From Faecalicatena faecalis (GTDB lineage Bacteria; Bacillota; Clostridia; Lachnospirales; Lachnospiraceae): a DNA stretch of 64,000 nucleotides. The DNA lies in assembly GCF_012524165.2 (NCBI RefSeq), contig NZ_JABACJ020000014.1, forward strand, positions 1-64,000, read 5' to 3'. Under the pieces are notes generated by a model. That model made no database searches. It had not been told where the DNA came from and saw only the letters and a list, made by a program, of their open reading frames with translations. The translations under genes were made by a program, and so were the position numbers. Every line of letters starts with the position of its first letter. Within the stretch, counting starts at the first letter, position 1. Of the stretch, positions 33,053-43,226 are shown piece by piece.

Positions 33053-33631
33053 ATGTATATTATTGCAGGATTAGGAAATCCGGATAAACAATATGAAGGT
33101 ACAAGGCACAATGTTGGTTTTGAAGTCATTGATGCCATTGCGGACCAATATAATATATCAGTGGACACAAGAAAGCACCGTGCACTGATTGGTAAAGGAG
33201 TCATAGGCGGCCAGAAGGTCATTCTGGCGAAGCCGATGACTTATATGAATTTAAGCGGTGAGAGTATCATCAGCCTGGTGGATTATTACAAGGTCGACAT
33301 CGAGCAGGAGCTGATTATCATTTATGATGACGTCAGCCTGGGAGTCGGACAGCTTCGTATCCGTGCAAAGGGAAGCGCCGGAGGACATAACGGGATCAAG
33401 AGTATTATCGCACATCTGGGCAGTCAGGTCTTCCCACGTATTAAGGTGGGGGTCGGTGAGAAGCCGCCAAGGTATGACCTGGCAGATTATGTTCTCGGAC
33501 ATTTTACAAAGGCGGAGCATGAGCTGATGGAGGAGGGATACCGCAATGCGGTACATGCCGTAGAGATGATGACCGCAGGCGAGATCCAGGCGGCCATGAA
33601 TGAATATAATCGGAAAAAGAAGGAAGAGTAG
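33053..33631 (+). CDS. pth: Peptidyl-tRNA hydrolase
   Basis: 192 residues with the family's active-site set: GLGNPDKQYEGTRHNVGF (catalytic His), KPMTYMNLSGES, IIYDDVSLGVGQLRIRAKGSAGGHNGIKSI, and FPRIKVGVG. It cleaves the ester between peptide and tRNA after drop-off. ATG 33053 is used rather than the in-frame GTG at 33044 because GAGGTGAAGGG overlaps the latter and serves as ribosome binding site. The stop is followed at once by mfd, the common pth-mfd pairing in Firmicutes. Confidence 0.97.
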   Translation: MYIIAGLGNPDKQYEGTRHNVGFEVIDAIADQYNISVDTRKHRALIGKGVIGGQKVILAKPMTYMNLSGESIISLVDYYKVDIEQELIIIYDDVSLGVGQLRIRAKGSAGGHNGIKSIIAHLGSQVFPRIKVGVGEKPPRYDLADYVLGHFTKAEHELMEEGYRNAVHAVEMMTAGEIQAAMNEYNRKKKEE

Positions 33632-33636
33632 TGAAT

Positions 33637-36600
33637 ATGCAGGCTTTTTTAGCGCCGCTTGCCGAGCTGGCGGAGTATAAGGAGATATTCGGCAGACGTT
33701 TGAAGGAGAAAGGAATATTGCAGATCGCAGGCTGTGTCAATTCCCAGAAGACACACCTGATGTATGCACTCGGCGATGGTTGTTATTATAAGATCATCGC
33801 CTTTTCCAGTGATGAAAAGGCAAAAAAAGCATATGAGGAGTACCGTTTTCTGGACAAAGAGGTCTATCTTTATCCGGCAAAGGACCTGCTGTTTTATCAT
33901 GCAGATATCAAAGGAAAATATCTGGTAAAGCAGCGCATGGAGGTCGTCCGTGCAATCATTGAGGCCGGGGAGGATACAGGAATCACGGTCATTACGACGG
34001 TCGATGCATTTTTGGATGGGATGCCCAAACTCGAGGAGATCCAGGAAAAGAGAGTCCATATATCAGCAGACGGTGCGGTGGATTTTACAAAGCTTCAGGA
34101 AAAGCTTTCTGCCATGGGATATGAAAGAGAAGTGGAAGTGGATGCCCCGGGACAGTTCGCCGTGCGCGGAGGGATTCTGGATGTGTTTCCGCTGACAGAG
34201 GAACAGCCTGTCCGTATCGAATTGTGGGGGGATGAGGTGGACTCTATCCGTACCTTCGATGTGGAGAATCAGCGCTCCATCGAGAACCTGGAAGAGGTGA
34301 CGATCTATCCGGCGGCAGAGCTGCAGGAAAAGAGCGGGGAGTGCGTTTCTTTCCTGGATTATTTTCCGGCGGATAAAAGCCTTCTTTTCCTGGATGAGCC
34401 GATACGACTGATCGAACGGCTTGATGAGGTGGAGGAGGAATTCTTAAGCAGCCAGAAAAACAGAGAAGAGGCCGGCTTTGAAGATGGGGAAGATGAATTG
34501 GAGGTCTTTTCAATAAAGACATTGATTGAAAAGATGAATCAGTACCATGGAATCGGTCTGACGACTCTGGAGTCGAAGTGCGGGCATTTTCACGTGAGGG
34601 AGACGTACAGTCTTCAGACAAAGGGCGTCAATCCTTACAATAATAGCTTTGAAATGCTCACAAGGGATCTAAAGAGACTCAAGCGCAATGGCTATCGCGT
34701 CATCCTGCTCTCCGGCTCCCGGACGCGTGCGAGGCGTCTGGCAGAGGATTTAAGAGATTATGATCTGAGCAGCTTTTACAGTGAGGACATGGACCGGGAA
34801 GTGCAGCCGGGGGAAATCATGGTTGCCTACGGTCATGTGGAAGAGGGCTATGAATATCCGATGCTGAAATTCATGGTCATCTCGGAGACGGATATTTTCG
34901 GGAAGCAGAAAAAGAAGAAACGCCGCAAGGTCTATGAGGGACAGAAAATCCAAAATTTCTCCGAATTGAAGGTCGGGGATTATGTGGTCCATGAGAATCA
35001 CGGTCTTGGTATTTATCAGGGAATCGAGAAGATCGAAGTCGATAAAGTCACAAAGGACTACATGAAGATTTCTTATGCGGGCGGCGGGACACTCTACATT
35101 CTGGCAACACAGTTGGATCTGATTCAGAAGTATGCGGGCGCAGATGCGAAGAAGCCGAAGCTGAATAAGCTCGGGACCAGCCAGTGGGCCAAGACGAAGA
35201 GTCAGGTGCGCGGGGCGGTCCGCGAGGTGGCAAAGGATCTTGTGGAGCTGTATGCGACCAGGCAGCAGGCGGAAGGGTATGTCTACGAACCAGATACGGT
35301 GTGGCAGAAGGAGTTTGAGGAGATGTTCCCATTCGAGGAGACTGAGGATCAGCTCCAGGCAATCGCGGACACGAAGCGTGACATGGAGAGTAAGAAGATC
35401 ATGGATCGTCTGATCTGCGGGGATGTTGGTTATGGAAAGACGGAGATCGCGATCCGGGCTGCATTTAAGGCCGTGCAGGAAGGAAAGCAGGTGGTCTACC
35501 TCGTACCCACGACTATTTTGGCACAGCAGCATTATAATACGTTCATGCAGCGGATGAAGGATTTCCCTGTGCGTGTCGATCTGCTCTGCCGTTTCCGTTC
35601 CTCCACACAGCAGAAAAAGACAGTGGAGGACCTGAAAAAAGGATTGGTGGATATCGTGGTCGGGACGCACAGAGTCCTGTCCAAGGATGTCCAGTTCAAA
35701 GATCTGGGACTTCTGATCATCGATGAGGAGCAGCGTTTCGGCGTGACCCATAAAGAGAAGATTAAAAAGCTGAAGGAAAATATCGATGTCCTGACGCTGA
35801 CGGCGACCCCGATTCCAAGGACTCTGCATATGAGCCTGATCGGTATCCGCGATATGAGCGTGCTGGAGGAAGCTCCCATGGACCGTATGCCGATTCAGAC
35901 TTATGTCATGGAATATAATGATGAGATGGTGCGGGAAGCGATTGAGCGGGAGCTTTCCAGAGATGGACAGGTGTATTATGTCTATAACCGGGTCAGCGAT
36001 ATTGCGGATGTGGCCGGAAGGATACAGAAACTGGTGCCGGATGCCGTGGTCTCCTTTGCCCATGGACAGATGAACGAGCGGGAACTGGAAAATATCATGT
36101 ATGATTTCATCAATGGGGATATTGACGTCCTGGTGTCAACGACGATCATCGAGACCGGGCTGGATATTTCCAATGTAAATACTATGATTATCCATGATGC
36201 TGACCGGCTCGGGCTGTCACAGCTTTACCAGCTTCGGGGAAGAGTCGGACGTTCCAACCGTATGGCATATGCATTTCTCTTATACAGAAGGGATAAGATG
36301 TTAAAAGAGGTGGCGGAGAAACGGCTGGCGGCAATCCGCGAATTTACCGATTTAGGCTCCGGCTTCAAGATTGCCATGCGGGATCTGGAAATCCGTGGCG
36401 CGGGCAACCTTTTGGGCGCGGAACAGCACGGACACATGGAGGCCGTGGGATATGATCTGTACTGTAAGATGCTCAATGAGGCTGTCAAGCAGTTAAAGGG
36501 TGAGATCGAGGAAGAGCTGTATGCAACTACGATTGACCTGAATATCGATGCCTACATCCCAGAATCCTATATTCCGAACGAATATCAGAAGCTGGATGTT

Positions 36601-36984
36601 TATAAGAGGATTGCCAGTATTGAAAATGAAGAAGAGATGGATGACATGATCGAGGAGCTGATCGACCGTTTCGGAGACATTCCAAGAAAGGTGCAGCAGT
36701 TATTGAATATTGCAGGCTTAAAGGCGCTTGCCCATTCTGCATATGTAACAGCGGTAGAGCAGAAGGGAGACGCATATCAGTTCACCATGTATGAGAAGGC
36801 AAAAGTACAGCCGCAGAAGATACCGGGACTTTTGAAAGCCTACAATGGCAGTCTTATATTCAAGGCGGATACGCCGCCATATTTCCTTTATCAAAAGAAG
36901 GGACGCAGTGGAAAGTCAAAGGATGAGGATGTTCTGGAATTAGTGAAAAAGGTGTTAAATGATATAAAAGGCTTGTTAGAATAG
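33637..36984 (+). CDS. mfd: Transcription-repair coupling factor Mfd
   Basis: About 1115 residues. UvrB-like N-terminal domains (1-340), an RNA polymerase interaction domain (KVGDYVVHENHGLGIYQGIEKI, about 450-520), an SF2 helicase motor with Walker A GDVGYGKT (595-602) and DEEQ (696-699), TRG motif region, and a C-terminal autoinhibitory domain (about 970-1080). It removes stalled RNA polymerase at lesions and recruits UvrA. An in-frame GTG at 33631 overlaps the pth stop by one base; ATG 33637 has better spacing (10 bases) to AGGAAG. A foldase lipoprotein gene follows. Confidence 0.97.
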   Translation: MQAFLAPLAELAEYKEIFGRRLKEKGILQIAGCVNSQKTHLMYALGDGCYYKIIAFSSDEKAKKAYEEYRFLDKEVYLYPAKDLLFYHADIKGKYLVKQRMEVVRAIIEAGEDTGITVITTVDAFLDGMPKLEEIQEKRVHISADGAVDFTKLQEKLSAMGYEREVEVDAPGQFAVRGGILDVFPLTEEQPVRIELWGDEVDSIRTFDVENQRSIENLEEVTIYPAAELQEKSGECVSFLDYFPADKSLLFLDEPIRLIERLDEVEEEFLSSQKNREEAGFEDGEDELEVFSIKTLIEKMNQYHGIGLTTLESKCGHFHVRETYSLQTKGVNPYNNSFEMLTRDLKRLKRNGYRVILLSGSRTRARRLAEDLRDYDLSSFYSEDMDREVQPGEIMVAYGHVEEGYEYPMLKFMVISETDIFGKQKKKKRRKVYEGQKIQNFSELKVGDYVVHENHGLGIYQGIEKIEVDKVTKDYMKISYAGGGTLYILATQLDLIQKYAGADAKKPKLNKLGTSQWAKTKSQVRGAVREVAKDLVELYATRQQAEGYVYEPDTVWQKEFEEMFPFEETEDQLQAIADTKRDMESKKIMDRLICGDVGYGKTEIAIRAAFKAVQEGKQVVYLVPTTILAQQHYNTFMQRMKDFPVRVDLLCRFRSSTQQKKTVEDLKKGLVDIVVGTHRVLSKDVQFKDLGLLIIDEEQRFGVTHKEKIKKLKENIDVLTLTATPIPRTLHMSLIGIRDMSVLEEAPMDRMPIQTYVMEYNDEMVREAIERELSRDGQVYYVYNRVSDIADVAGRIQKLVPDAVVSFAHGQMNERELENIMYDFINGDIDVLVSTTIIETGLDISNVNTMIIHDADRLGLSQLYQLRGRVGRSNRMAYAFLLYRRDKMLKEVAEKRLAAIREFTDLGSGFKIAMRDLEIRGAGNLLGAEQHGHMEAVGYDLYCKMLNEAVKQLKGEIEEELYATTIDLNIDAYIPESYIPNEYQKLDVYKRIASIENEEEMDDMIEELIDRFGDIPRKVQQLLNIAGLKALAHSAYVTAVEQKGDAYQFTMYEKAKVQPQKIPGLLKAYNGSLIFKADTPPYFLYQKKGRSGKSKDEDVLELVKKVLNDIKGLLE

Positions 36985-37032
36985 CAAAAAAAGGCTATAA
37001 TAATGAAGTTAAAATGTACGTAGGAGGATGTT

Positions 37033-38085
37033 ATGGGACAGTTCAGAAAAAAAATGATCATCGTGGCAGCGGCAGGCGCCCTTGCAGTTTCATCCCTGGC
37101 GGGCTGCAGCCGTTCAATGGATAATGATGCAGTCGTTGCAGAGGTCGGTAAGGATAAGATCACACTGGGAGTTGCGAATTTTTATGCCAGAATGCAGCAG
37201 GCACAGTACGAGACCTACTATGCAGGCATGATGGGAATGACCGGCGAGGATATGTGGAAGCAGGAGATCGAGGATGGGAAGACCTATGAGGACAGCACGA
37301 AGGAGAGCATATTAGAAGCTCTCGAGAACCTCTATCTTTTGGAACAGCATGCCACAGATTATAAAGTAGAACTGACTGATGATGATAAAAAGGCGATCAA
37401 CAAGGCCGCCAATTCTTTTGTGGAGAACAACACATTAGAGGATAAGGAAGCCGTGTCCGGTTACGAGAAGAATGTTAAGAAGTTCCTGGAGCTTGTCACC
37501 ATCCAGAGCAAGATGGACCAGCCGATGAAGGAAGGGGTCGACGAGAACGTTTCCGACGAAGAGGCTGCACAAAAGAGTATGCAGTATGTATTTTTCTCAT
37601 ATAATAAGACCGATGAAGAGGGGAATTCCACTGCACTGTCAGATGATGAAAAGGCAGCCTTAAAAGAGACGGCACAGGCGTTAGATGACAGCCTTAAGGC
37701 AAGCGAGACCAAGGACATCGAGGCCGCTGCAAAAGAAGCAGGTCAGGAGGTCCAGACGGCGACATTTGATTCCGAATCCACCTCACCAAATGCGGATCTG
37801 GTAAAAGCTGCAGATGCATTGGAGAATGAAGGGGATGTCACCGATCTTGTAGAGACAGATTCTGGAATTTATGTAGCAAAGGTCACAAGCTTCTTAGACC
37901 GGGAAGCTACTGATGCAAAGAAGGAATCCATTGTTCAGCAGAGAAAGCAGGAGCAGTATGATTCCCTTCTGAAAAAATGGAGAAAAGATACCGAAATCAA
38001 AGAGCATAAAAAAGTCTGGAAGAAAATAGATTTCAACAAACAGGGCGTGACCATAAAGCAGAGTGAGCCAGCCGGAGACAAATAA
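37033..38085 (+). CDS. Lipoprotein of the SurA/PrsA peptidyl-prolyl isomerase family
   Basis: 350 residues. A lipoprotein signal peptide with lipobox LAGC puts the modified Cys at about residue 25. A SurA_N-type helical region follows (VAEVGKDKITLGVANFYARMQQAQYE), then a degenerate parvulin-like region (about 185-290) and a C-terminal helix rich in Lys. PrsA proteins help exported proteins fold at the membrane-wall interface. Catalytic parvulin residues are not clear, so it may act as chaperone only. AGGAGG precedes the ATG; it follows mfd by 48 bases, a frequent Clostridia arrangement. Confidence 0.88.
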   Translation: MGQFRKKMIIVAAAGALAVSSLAGCSRSMDNDAVVAEVGKDKITLGVANFYARMQQAQYETYYAGMMGMTGEDMWKQEIEDGKTYEDSTKESILEALENLYLLEQHATDYKVELTDDDKKAINKAANSFVENNTLEDKEAVSGYEKNVKKFLELVTIQSKMDQPMKEGVDENVSDEEAAQKSMQYVFFSYNKTDEEGNSTALSDDEKAALKETAQALDDSLKASETKDIEAAAKEAGQEVQTATFDSESTSPNADLVKAADALENEGDVTDLVETDSGIYVAKVTSFLDREATDAKKESIVQQRKQEQYDSLLKKWRKDTEIKEHKKVWKKIDFNKQGVTIKQSEPAGDK

Positions 38086-38175
38086 AGATTCGGGGCAACT
38101 GTAACGGCCCAGGTACTTTAAGTCAGTGCATTTGATTTCGTGCTTGCAATTCCTCCCTTTTGGTGATAGAATACA

Positions 38176-38252
38176 TTCAGTCCGTGAGGGAGTAGTTGGC
38201 GTAATGGATACGTGGTAAGTCAACATACTGACTGAAAAGTCTGGCTTATCTT
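38176..38252 (+). promoter_or_regulatory. yybP-ykoY manganese riboswitch
   Basis: The hallmark halves of the Mn2+-sensing aptamer are present: GAGGGAGTAG (38186-38195), a hairpin (GGCGTAATGGATACGT), then GTCAACATACTGACTG, with CAGTC/GACTG as closing stem. It lies upstream of mntP, the expected target, and is followed by a terminator that ligand binding would disrupt to switch the exporter on in high manganese. Confidence 0.88.
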
Positions 38253-38261
38253 AATTAATGA

Positions 38262-38302
38262 GACTCATGTACAGTTTATTTGCTGTACATGCGTCTTTTT
38301 TT
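38262..38302 (+). terminator. Riboswitch expression-platform terminator
   Basis: GAC-T-CATGTACAG (38262-38274) pairs with CTGTACATG-C-GTC (38283-38295), followed by TTTTTTT. It lies between the aptamer and mntP. Confidence 0.85.
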
Positions 38303-38437
38303 GTACCCTCTATTTGGAAGATATTTCATATAGAGCAGGTATGCATATTGCAGTAAATAGGCCCAGACGTATTGGTATTGTTTTAGATATAAAATCAGAT
38401 TACTAAAGAGAAAAAGATGGCACAGGAGGAAATAAAA

Positions 38438-38998
38438 ATGGGATTTATAGAATTGTTTTTACTGGCAGTGGGATTGTCGATGGATGCCTTTGCGGTATCC
38501 GTCTGTAAGGGCCTGGCGATGCGCAGGATTACGATCCAAAAAGCATCTATCGTAGGGTTGTGGTTCGGTGGGTTTCAGGCATTGATGCCGCTGGTGGGAT
38601 ATTTTCTGGGCGTCCAGTTCCAGGACAAGATTACGGCGATCGACCACTGGATCGCATTTATCCTGCTTGGAATCATCGGGATCAACATGGTCCGAGAGGC
38701 TCTATCGGGCGACTGTGAGAATACCAGCGATTCGCTGGATGTAAAGACCATGTTCGTCCTCGCTGTTGCAACCAGTATCGATGCCCTTGCAGTGGGAATC
38801 ACATTCGCCTTTCTTCAGGTGGAGATCATCCCGGCGGTCTCATTTATCGGAGTGACTACATTCATTCTTTCCGCAGCAGGAGTGAAGATCGGCAATGTCT
38901 TTGGGACGAAGTATAAGGCAAAGGCAGAACTGGCTGGAGGGGTGATCCTGATTTTATTAGGAATCAAGATCTTATTGGAGCACTTGGGGATTTTCTAA
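38438..38998 (+). CDS. mntP: Manganese efflux pump MntP
   Basis: 186 residues, six transmembrane helices in two repeats, each with the transport signature: [16 protein letters not shown] (about 11-26) and [15 protein letters not shown] (about 112-126); the two Asp residues are the metal path. It exports Mn2+. The start at 38438 follows AGGAGG, whereas the in-frame codon at 38417 has none. It is controlled by the Mn riboswitch upstream. Its stop overlaps that of the convergent metallophosphatase gene by two bases. Confidence 0.95.
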   Translation: MGFIELFLLAVGLSMDAFAVSVCKGLAMRRITIQKASIVGLWFGGFQALMPLVGYFLGVQFQDKITAIDHWIAFILLGIIGINMVREALSGDCENTSDSLDVKTMFVLAVATSIDALAVGITFAFLQVEIIPAVSFIGVTTFILSAAGVKIGNVFGTKYKAKAELAGGVILILLGIKILLEHLGIF

Positions 38999-39864
38999 AG
39001 CTTAAATGCCCCCAGTTCTTCCCGGGCTACATACAAAGTCCGGTCTTCCCGGGTACGCAGGGTCCATTTGACCAAGGTCAATTTCCTGTTCTGGAGCTCC
39101 ATACAGGTAATGCATCTTGGATGCACACAGCTTCCCGTATTAAAATACGGAGAGTCCGTGCTTCCGATCATAGGCCGGTGCGTGTGTCCTGTCACAAGGA
39201 ATTTCTGTTCCTGCACCGCCCATTCTGTCAGGCGTGATTCTGTCTTTTTCTTTCTTGTATAATTTTTGGCTGTGCTGGTCGGGTCAGAAAAGCCGATTGC
39301 TTCAAGTGGTTTCCATACATACCGTACAAGGAACTTTGCAACGGGAGCCAGCGTACTGTTCAAAAAATCGGCCTGATGTCCGTGAGTCAGATATAAATCA
39401 TTTCCCAATTCCATATCTTTCAAAATTAATCCCTGTAGATAACAATACTTGGGAAACAGGGGAGTCTCTGCTTCCTGGCCGCTCAGATGGTAGGTGGAGC
39501 AGTGCTTCTGACAGTAAGAACAGTGCTGCTTGCTGTGGTCATGGTTGCCATAAAGCAGATACAGGCGGTTTTTTTCCTGAAATTTGGTCATCAGCCAGAA
39601 GACATCGCTGTGAATGTCAATGATCTGGGAGAGCGAACGGTTTTCCCACAATTCATCTCCATCACCCAATTCTACATAGGAAAACTCCTTTTCGTAATAA
39701 TAATTCAAGGCAGCAAAATACAAATTTTGGTTTTTAAGAAAGTTATCGTTATGGTTGCCGCACCCGCGGTGGCAGTCACTGATGAGCACAAAGCGGGAAC
39801 TGCTGTAAAAGGGAACCTGGGGAGCCTCTCCGAAGGCTCTGGTGATTCGTTCATACCAGCTCAT
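38995..39864 (-). CDS. Metallophosphoesterase
   Basis: 289 residues with the calcineurin-like metal motifs in order: SDCHRGCG (Asp-x-His), [20 protein letters not shown], and GHTHRP. This order and spacing resemble UDP-2,3-diacylglucosamine hydrolase-like (LpxH-type) phosphoesterases found in Gram-positives, where lipid A is absent, so the substrate is unknown. ATG 39864 is chosen because GGGAGG lies 8 bases before it; the in-frame GTG at 39873 would overlap that site. It overlaps the upstream DUF4474 gene by 4 bases (ATGA), so the two are coupled. Confidence 0.92.
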   Translation of the reverse strand: MSWYERITRAFGEAPQVPFYSSSRFVLISDCHRGCGNHNDNFLKNQNLYFAALNYYYEKEFSYVELGDGDELWENRSLSQIIDIHSDVFWLMTKFQEKNRLYLLYGNHDHSKQHCSYCQKHCSTYHLSGQEAETPLFPKYCYLQGLILKDMELGNDLYLTHGHQADFLNSTLAPVAKFLVRYVWKPLEAIGFSDPTSTAKNYTRKKKTESRLTEWAVQEQKFLVTGHTHRPMIGSTDSPYFNTGSCVHPRCITCMELQNRKLTLVKWTLRTREDRTLYVAREELGAFKL

Positions 39865-40763
39865 AGTTTGCACCTCCCATGCTTTTGAAACTTCCGTAGA
39901 ACAAGGGTCTTTCGAAAAATGAACGGGTGTATTTCATGCAGGTAGAGCAGACGGTCCACCGTGGTGAAAAAAGGACTCGTCGTCCATAAGAATAGTTCGC
40001 ATAAAGTACTGTTTCGAAGAAGCATATACTTTTTTTGCAGAGGATCAGAAGGTGTGAGCAGTGCTGCTTTGGGCCGGGTAAAATAGAATTGGACGGCAGA
40101 AGAGGAGACGAGTATTTCACTGCTCTTATAACCAAGTCCGTGGAGGGCGCGGGTGAAGGCACGGCACATATCAGGTTCCGGGAAGGTCAGAGTCACCTCC
40201 AGAATCAAATCTTCCGGCGGTGCGGCAATTCCCATGACAAAACCGGCGTTCCACCAGTGTTTTTGTGAAAGAGTAAAAAAAGGACAATCCGGGCCAATCA
40301 GCCGTAGTTTGGATGGAATCATTTCCTTAGAGGAGACGGCCGTGAAAATGGTCTGGGGACGCAGTGCAGGGGGAACGATCGAGTCCGCGTGGTAAAATCC
40401 GGCCTCTGCTCCGGTATTGATTCCATACTGTCCTTTACGGAATTCAATCAGCCATGTTTTTCCCTGATAATTAAAATAGACTGGTTCACAGTCTAATACC
40501 ATATGCAGGGACAAAGCCGATAAGTCGTAGAACTCCCCATACCCGAATTCCTTCTGCCAGGTGTCAACAGGAGCTGTGAAAATATCCTGGACGAATTGAT
40601 AGGTGAATCCATATGGCTTTGCCAGTTCATTCAGCAAGTCACATTTTTTACGATAGGAGAGTTGACTGATCCTTTGGACTGCCTGCTTTTTTCTGTGGTA
40701 ATTCAGTAAATATAAGACAAATATTAATACAATAGGGATAGGAATGAAGTAGTACATGCTCAA
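39861..40763 (-). CDS. DUF4474-domain membrane-anchored protein
   Basis: 300 residues: one N-terminal membrane helix (about 5-21, YFIPIPIVLIFVLYLLNY), then a domain of the DUF4474 type known from Clostridia (LAKPYGFTYQFVQDIFTAPVDTW, EFGYGEFYDLSALSLHM, EPVYFNYQGKTWLIEFRKGQYGI, NTGAEAGFYHAD). No function is established for the family. It is followed, with a 4-base overlap, by the metallophosphatase gene. Confidence 0.8.
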   Translation of the reverse strand: MSMYYFIPIPIVLIFVLYLLNYHRKKQAVQRISQLSYRKKCDLLNELAKPYGFTYQFVQDIFTAPVDTWQKEFGYGEFYDLSALSLHMVLDCEPVYFNYQGKTWLIEFRKGQYGINTGAEAGFYHADSIVPPALRPQTIFTAVSSKEMIPSKLRLIGPDCPFFTLSQKHWWNAGFVMGIAAPPEDLILEVTLTFPEPDMCRAFTRALHGLGYKSSEILVSSSAVQFYFTRPKAALLTPSDPLQKKYMLLRNSTLCELFLWTTSPFFTTVDRLLYLHEIHPFIFRKTLVLRKFQKHGRCKL

Positions 40764-40937
40764 GATCCTGCAGCTGTTCTTACTATATTATATGCGTGGA
40801 TGAAAAAAATGGGTCTTGAAAAATAAAAGGAATCCCATTATAATATCGAAGTTATGTTTTTGAGCATGAGACCGTGCTGTGAGCATGGTGAAAATAAGGG
40901 GACAGATGTAAGTGAAAAAGGAGAGAGGATAAAAATT

Positions 40938-41846
40938 ATGGGATATGATTATGGTAAGATATGGGTCGCAGGAGCATCAGGCCGTGTTGGGACGATGATA
41001 CACAACATGTTGGATATGCGCGACGTGGAGCTTTTCGAGACAGATATCGAAGAATTGGACATCACAAATGCAAATGAGGTGAATCTGTTCGGGCTGCGCA
41101 ACCGTCCCAATACGATCATCAATTGTGCAGGTCTGACGGATGTGAGGGCCTGCGAGGAAAATATGGAGTTAGCCTACAAGGTCAATGCCCTGGGGGCCAG
41201 AAACTTAAGTGCAGTCGCACGAAAGATTGATGCAAGAATCATTCAGATTTCAACGGATGATATTTTCTGGGACAAAAAGGAGAATCGCTTCCATGAGTTT
41301 GATACTCCTAATCCAAGGACCGTATATGGAAAATCTAAATTGGCAGGGGAGAATTTTGTGAAGGAGCTTGCGCCAAAGCATCTGATCATCCGCAGCTCCT
41401 GGGTCTATGGAAAAGAAGGAGATAACTTTGTAAACTCCATTATTAAGAAAGCAAAGAGCGGTCAGAAAATCGAGGCGGCAGTCGATGATTATGCTTGCCC
41501 GACCAGTGCAAAGGAGCTCTCCAGGGTCATTCTGCGCCTGATTCAGGCAGAGCAGGAGGGCATCTATCATGCAGTCTGTGAAGGATATTGCAGCCGTTAT
41601 ATGCTGGCCCAGGAAATCGTAAGGCTGATAGGCAGGGAAGATGCGGAGCTGGTTCCGGTGAAAATGGGAGAGGTGCATCCATCTCTGGATGGACCGGAGT
41701 ATACCATCTTGGATAATATGATGCTTCGGATGTGCGAGATACAGGCACCGGTATCTTGGCAGGAGGCATTGGCTGAATATATTGCGGATTGTTTCCCGGA
41801 AAATAGTGACATCAACAGGAATGAAAGAAAAGGAAGGGGAATGTAG
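40938..41846 (+). CDS. NAD(P)-dependent sugar reductase, RmlD (dTDP-4-dehydrorhamnose reductase)-like
   Basis: 302 residues of the extended short-chain dehydrogenase fold: nucleotide-binding GASGRVGTMI (about 11-20), NCAGLTDVRACEEN, the STDDIFWD strand, and catalytic YGKSKLAGE (Tyr-x3-Lys). RmlD-type enzymes reduce dTDP-4-keto sugars to dTDP-L-rhamnose; no other rml gene is nearby, so the sugar is uncertain. The start at 40938 (after GGAGAGAGG) is favoured; in-frame codons from 40854 give an unrelated Cys-rich leader. The symporter gene follows directly. Confidence 0.85.
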   Translation: MGYDYGKIWVAGASGRVGTMIHNMLDMRDVELFETDIEELDITNANEVNLFGLRNRPNTIINCAGLTDVRACEENMELAYKVNALGARNLSAVARKIDARIIQISTDDIFWDKKENRFHEFDTPNPRTVYGKSKLAGENFVKELAPKHLIIRSSWVYGKEGDNFVNSIIKKAKSGQKIEAAVDDYACPTSAKELSRVILRLIQAEQEGIYHAVCEGYCSRYMLAQEIVRLIGREDAELVPVKMGEVHPSLDGPEYTILDNMMLRMCEIQAPVSWQEALAEYIADCFPENSDINRNERKGRGM

Positions 41847-43118
41847 ATGAAAGAAAAGAAGAGGATAAAACCAGGACTTACGACATTGATTTTTATCAGC
41901 CTCCTGCTTGGGGCATTGACAGGAGTCATCCTGCATTATTGGGTCCCACAGGGATATGTGAGAGATACCGTGATCATCAATGGAATTTTCTATGTAGTTG
42001 GAAATGGATTTTTAAGAGCGATGCAGATGCTGGTCGTACCCCTCGTATTCTGTTCATTGATCTGCGGGAGCATGGCGATCGGAGATACGAAGACATTGGG
42101 CAAGGTCGGGGTAAAGACCATTGGATTTTATCTGTTTACCACTGCGGCAGCGATTACTCTGGCACTAGGGATCGGTAATCTGATCAATCCGGGAGTGGGA
42201 TTGGATATCAGCAGCATCGAGACTGCTAAGACAGCGGCAGCAGAGCCGACAAGCTTTGCAGATACCATTCTGGATATTATCCCGAAGAATCCGATACAAG
42301 GATTGGCTGAGAGTAATATGCTGCAGATTATTTTCTTTGCAATTTTTATCGGAATCCTCTTGGCAAAGAGAGGGGAGAGGGCTGCTGCTGTCTCTCAGTT
42401 CTTTGCGGAATTTAATGATCTGATGATGGATATGACGATGGCAGTCATGAAAGCGGCGCCTTTTGGTGTGTTCTGTCTGATTGCGAAGACCTTCGCAGGG
42501 ATTGGATTCGATGCATTTCTGCCGATGCTCAAATATATGGCAGCCGTCTTTTTGGCATTATTCCTTCAGGGATTTGGAGTATATCAGATTCTTTTAAAAC
42601 TGTTTACGGGATTGAATCCGGTCAAGTTCATCAAGAAATTCCTGCCAGTCATGGGATTTGCATTTTCCACGGCGACCTCCAACGCTACGATTCCGCTCTC
42701 GATTGAGACTCTGGATAAGAAAATGGGAGTGTCCAGGAAAATCTCTTCCTTTACGATTCCACTGGGGGCGACTGTCAATATGGACGGAACTTCCATCATG
42801 CAGGGAGTTGCGGTCGTATTCGTATCTCAGGCCTTTGGGATTCATCTGACCCCGGCAGATTATATTACGGTGATCGCTACCGCGACTCTGGCGTCCATCG
42901 GGACAGCCGGCGTGCCAAGTGTAGGTCTGATCACTTTGTCCATGGTGTTCAACTCCGTTGGGCTTCCTGTGGAGGGAATCGCTCTGATCATGGGAATCGA
43001 TAGAATTCTGGATATGACAAGGACTGCGGTCAATATCACAGGAGATGCGGTGTGTACCACGATTGTGGCACATCAGAATCAATCCCTCAACCGGGAGATA
43101 TTTAACCGGATGGATTAA
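41847..43118 (+). CDS. Dicarboxylate/amino acid:cation symporter (DAACS family)
   Basis: 423 residues, eight transmembrane helices and two re-entrant loops. Family motifs: the Ser-poor loop ATSNATIPLSIE (hairpin 1), GATVNMDGTSIMQGV (TM7, Na+/substrate site NMDGT), and TASIGTAGVPSVGLI-type hairpin 2. It imports glutamate, aspartate or C4-dicarboxylates with Na+ or H+. It starts at the base after the reductase stop, with AGGAAGGGG inside the upstream gene, so the two are co-transcribed. Confidence 0.94.
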   Translation: MKEKKRIKPGLTTLIFISLLLGALTGVILHYWVPQGYVRDTVIINGIFYVVGNGFLRAMQMLVVPLVFCSLICGSMAIGDTKTLGKVGVKTIGFYLFTTAAAITLALGIGNLINPGVGLDISSIETAKTAAAEPTSFADTILDIIPKNPIQGLAESNMLQIIFFAIFIGILLAKRGERAAAVSQFFAEFNDLMMDMTMAVMKAAPFGVFCLIAKTFAGIGFDAFLPMLKYMAAVFLALFLQGFGVYQILLKLFTGLNPVKFIKKFLPVMGFAFSTATSNATIPLSIETLDKKMGVSRKISSFTIPLGATVNMDGTSIMQGVAVVFVSQAFGIHLTPADYITVIATATLASIGTAGVPSVGLITLSMVFNSVGLPVEGIALIMGIDRILDMTRTAVNITGDAVCTTIVAHQNQSLNREIFNRMD

Positions 43119-43134
43119 AAGAAAAACAGTACAA

Positions 43135-43208
43135 AAAAAGAAGCAGGGTACAAACTGAAAAGGTGTGCTCCTAAGGAAGTGCCTGTCAGGATGGTCCTGC
43201 TTCTTTTT
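43135..43208. terminator. Bidirectional terminator after the symporter
   Basis: AAAAAGAAGCAGG (43135-43147) pairs with CCTGCTTCTTTTT (43196-43208) around a long loop with internal pairing; A and T runs flank it on both sides, between convergent genes. Confidence 0.75.
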
Positions 43209-43226
43209 ATATTTTATTAAAAAGGA

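Noticed and set aside
34750..36063. 437-codon open frame antisense to mfd
   Set aside because: Long antisense frames are a side effect of codon use in mfd, which is clearly the real gene; the antisense product has no recognisable domain.
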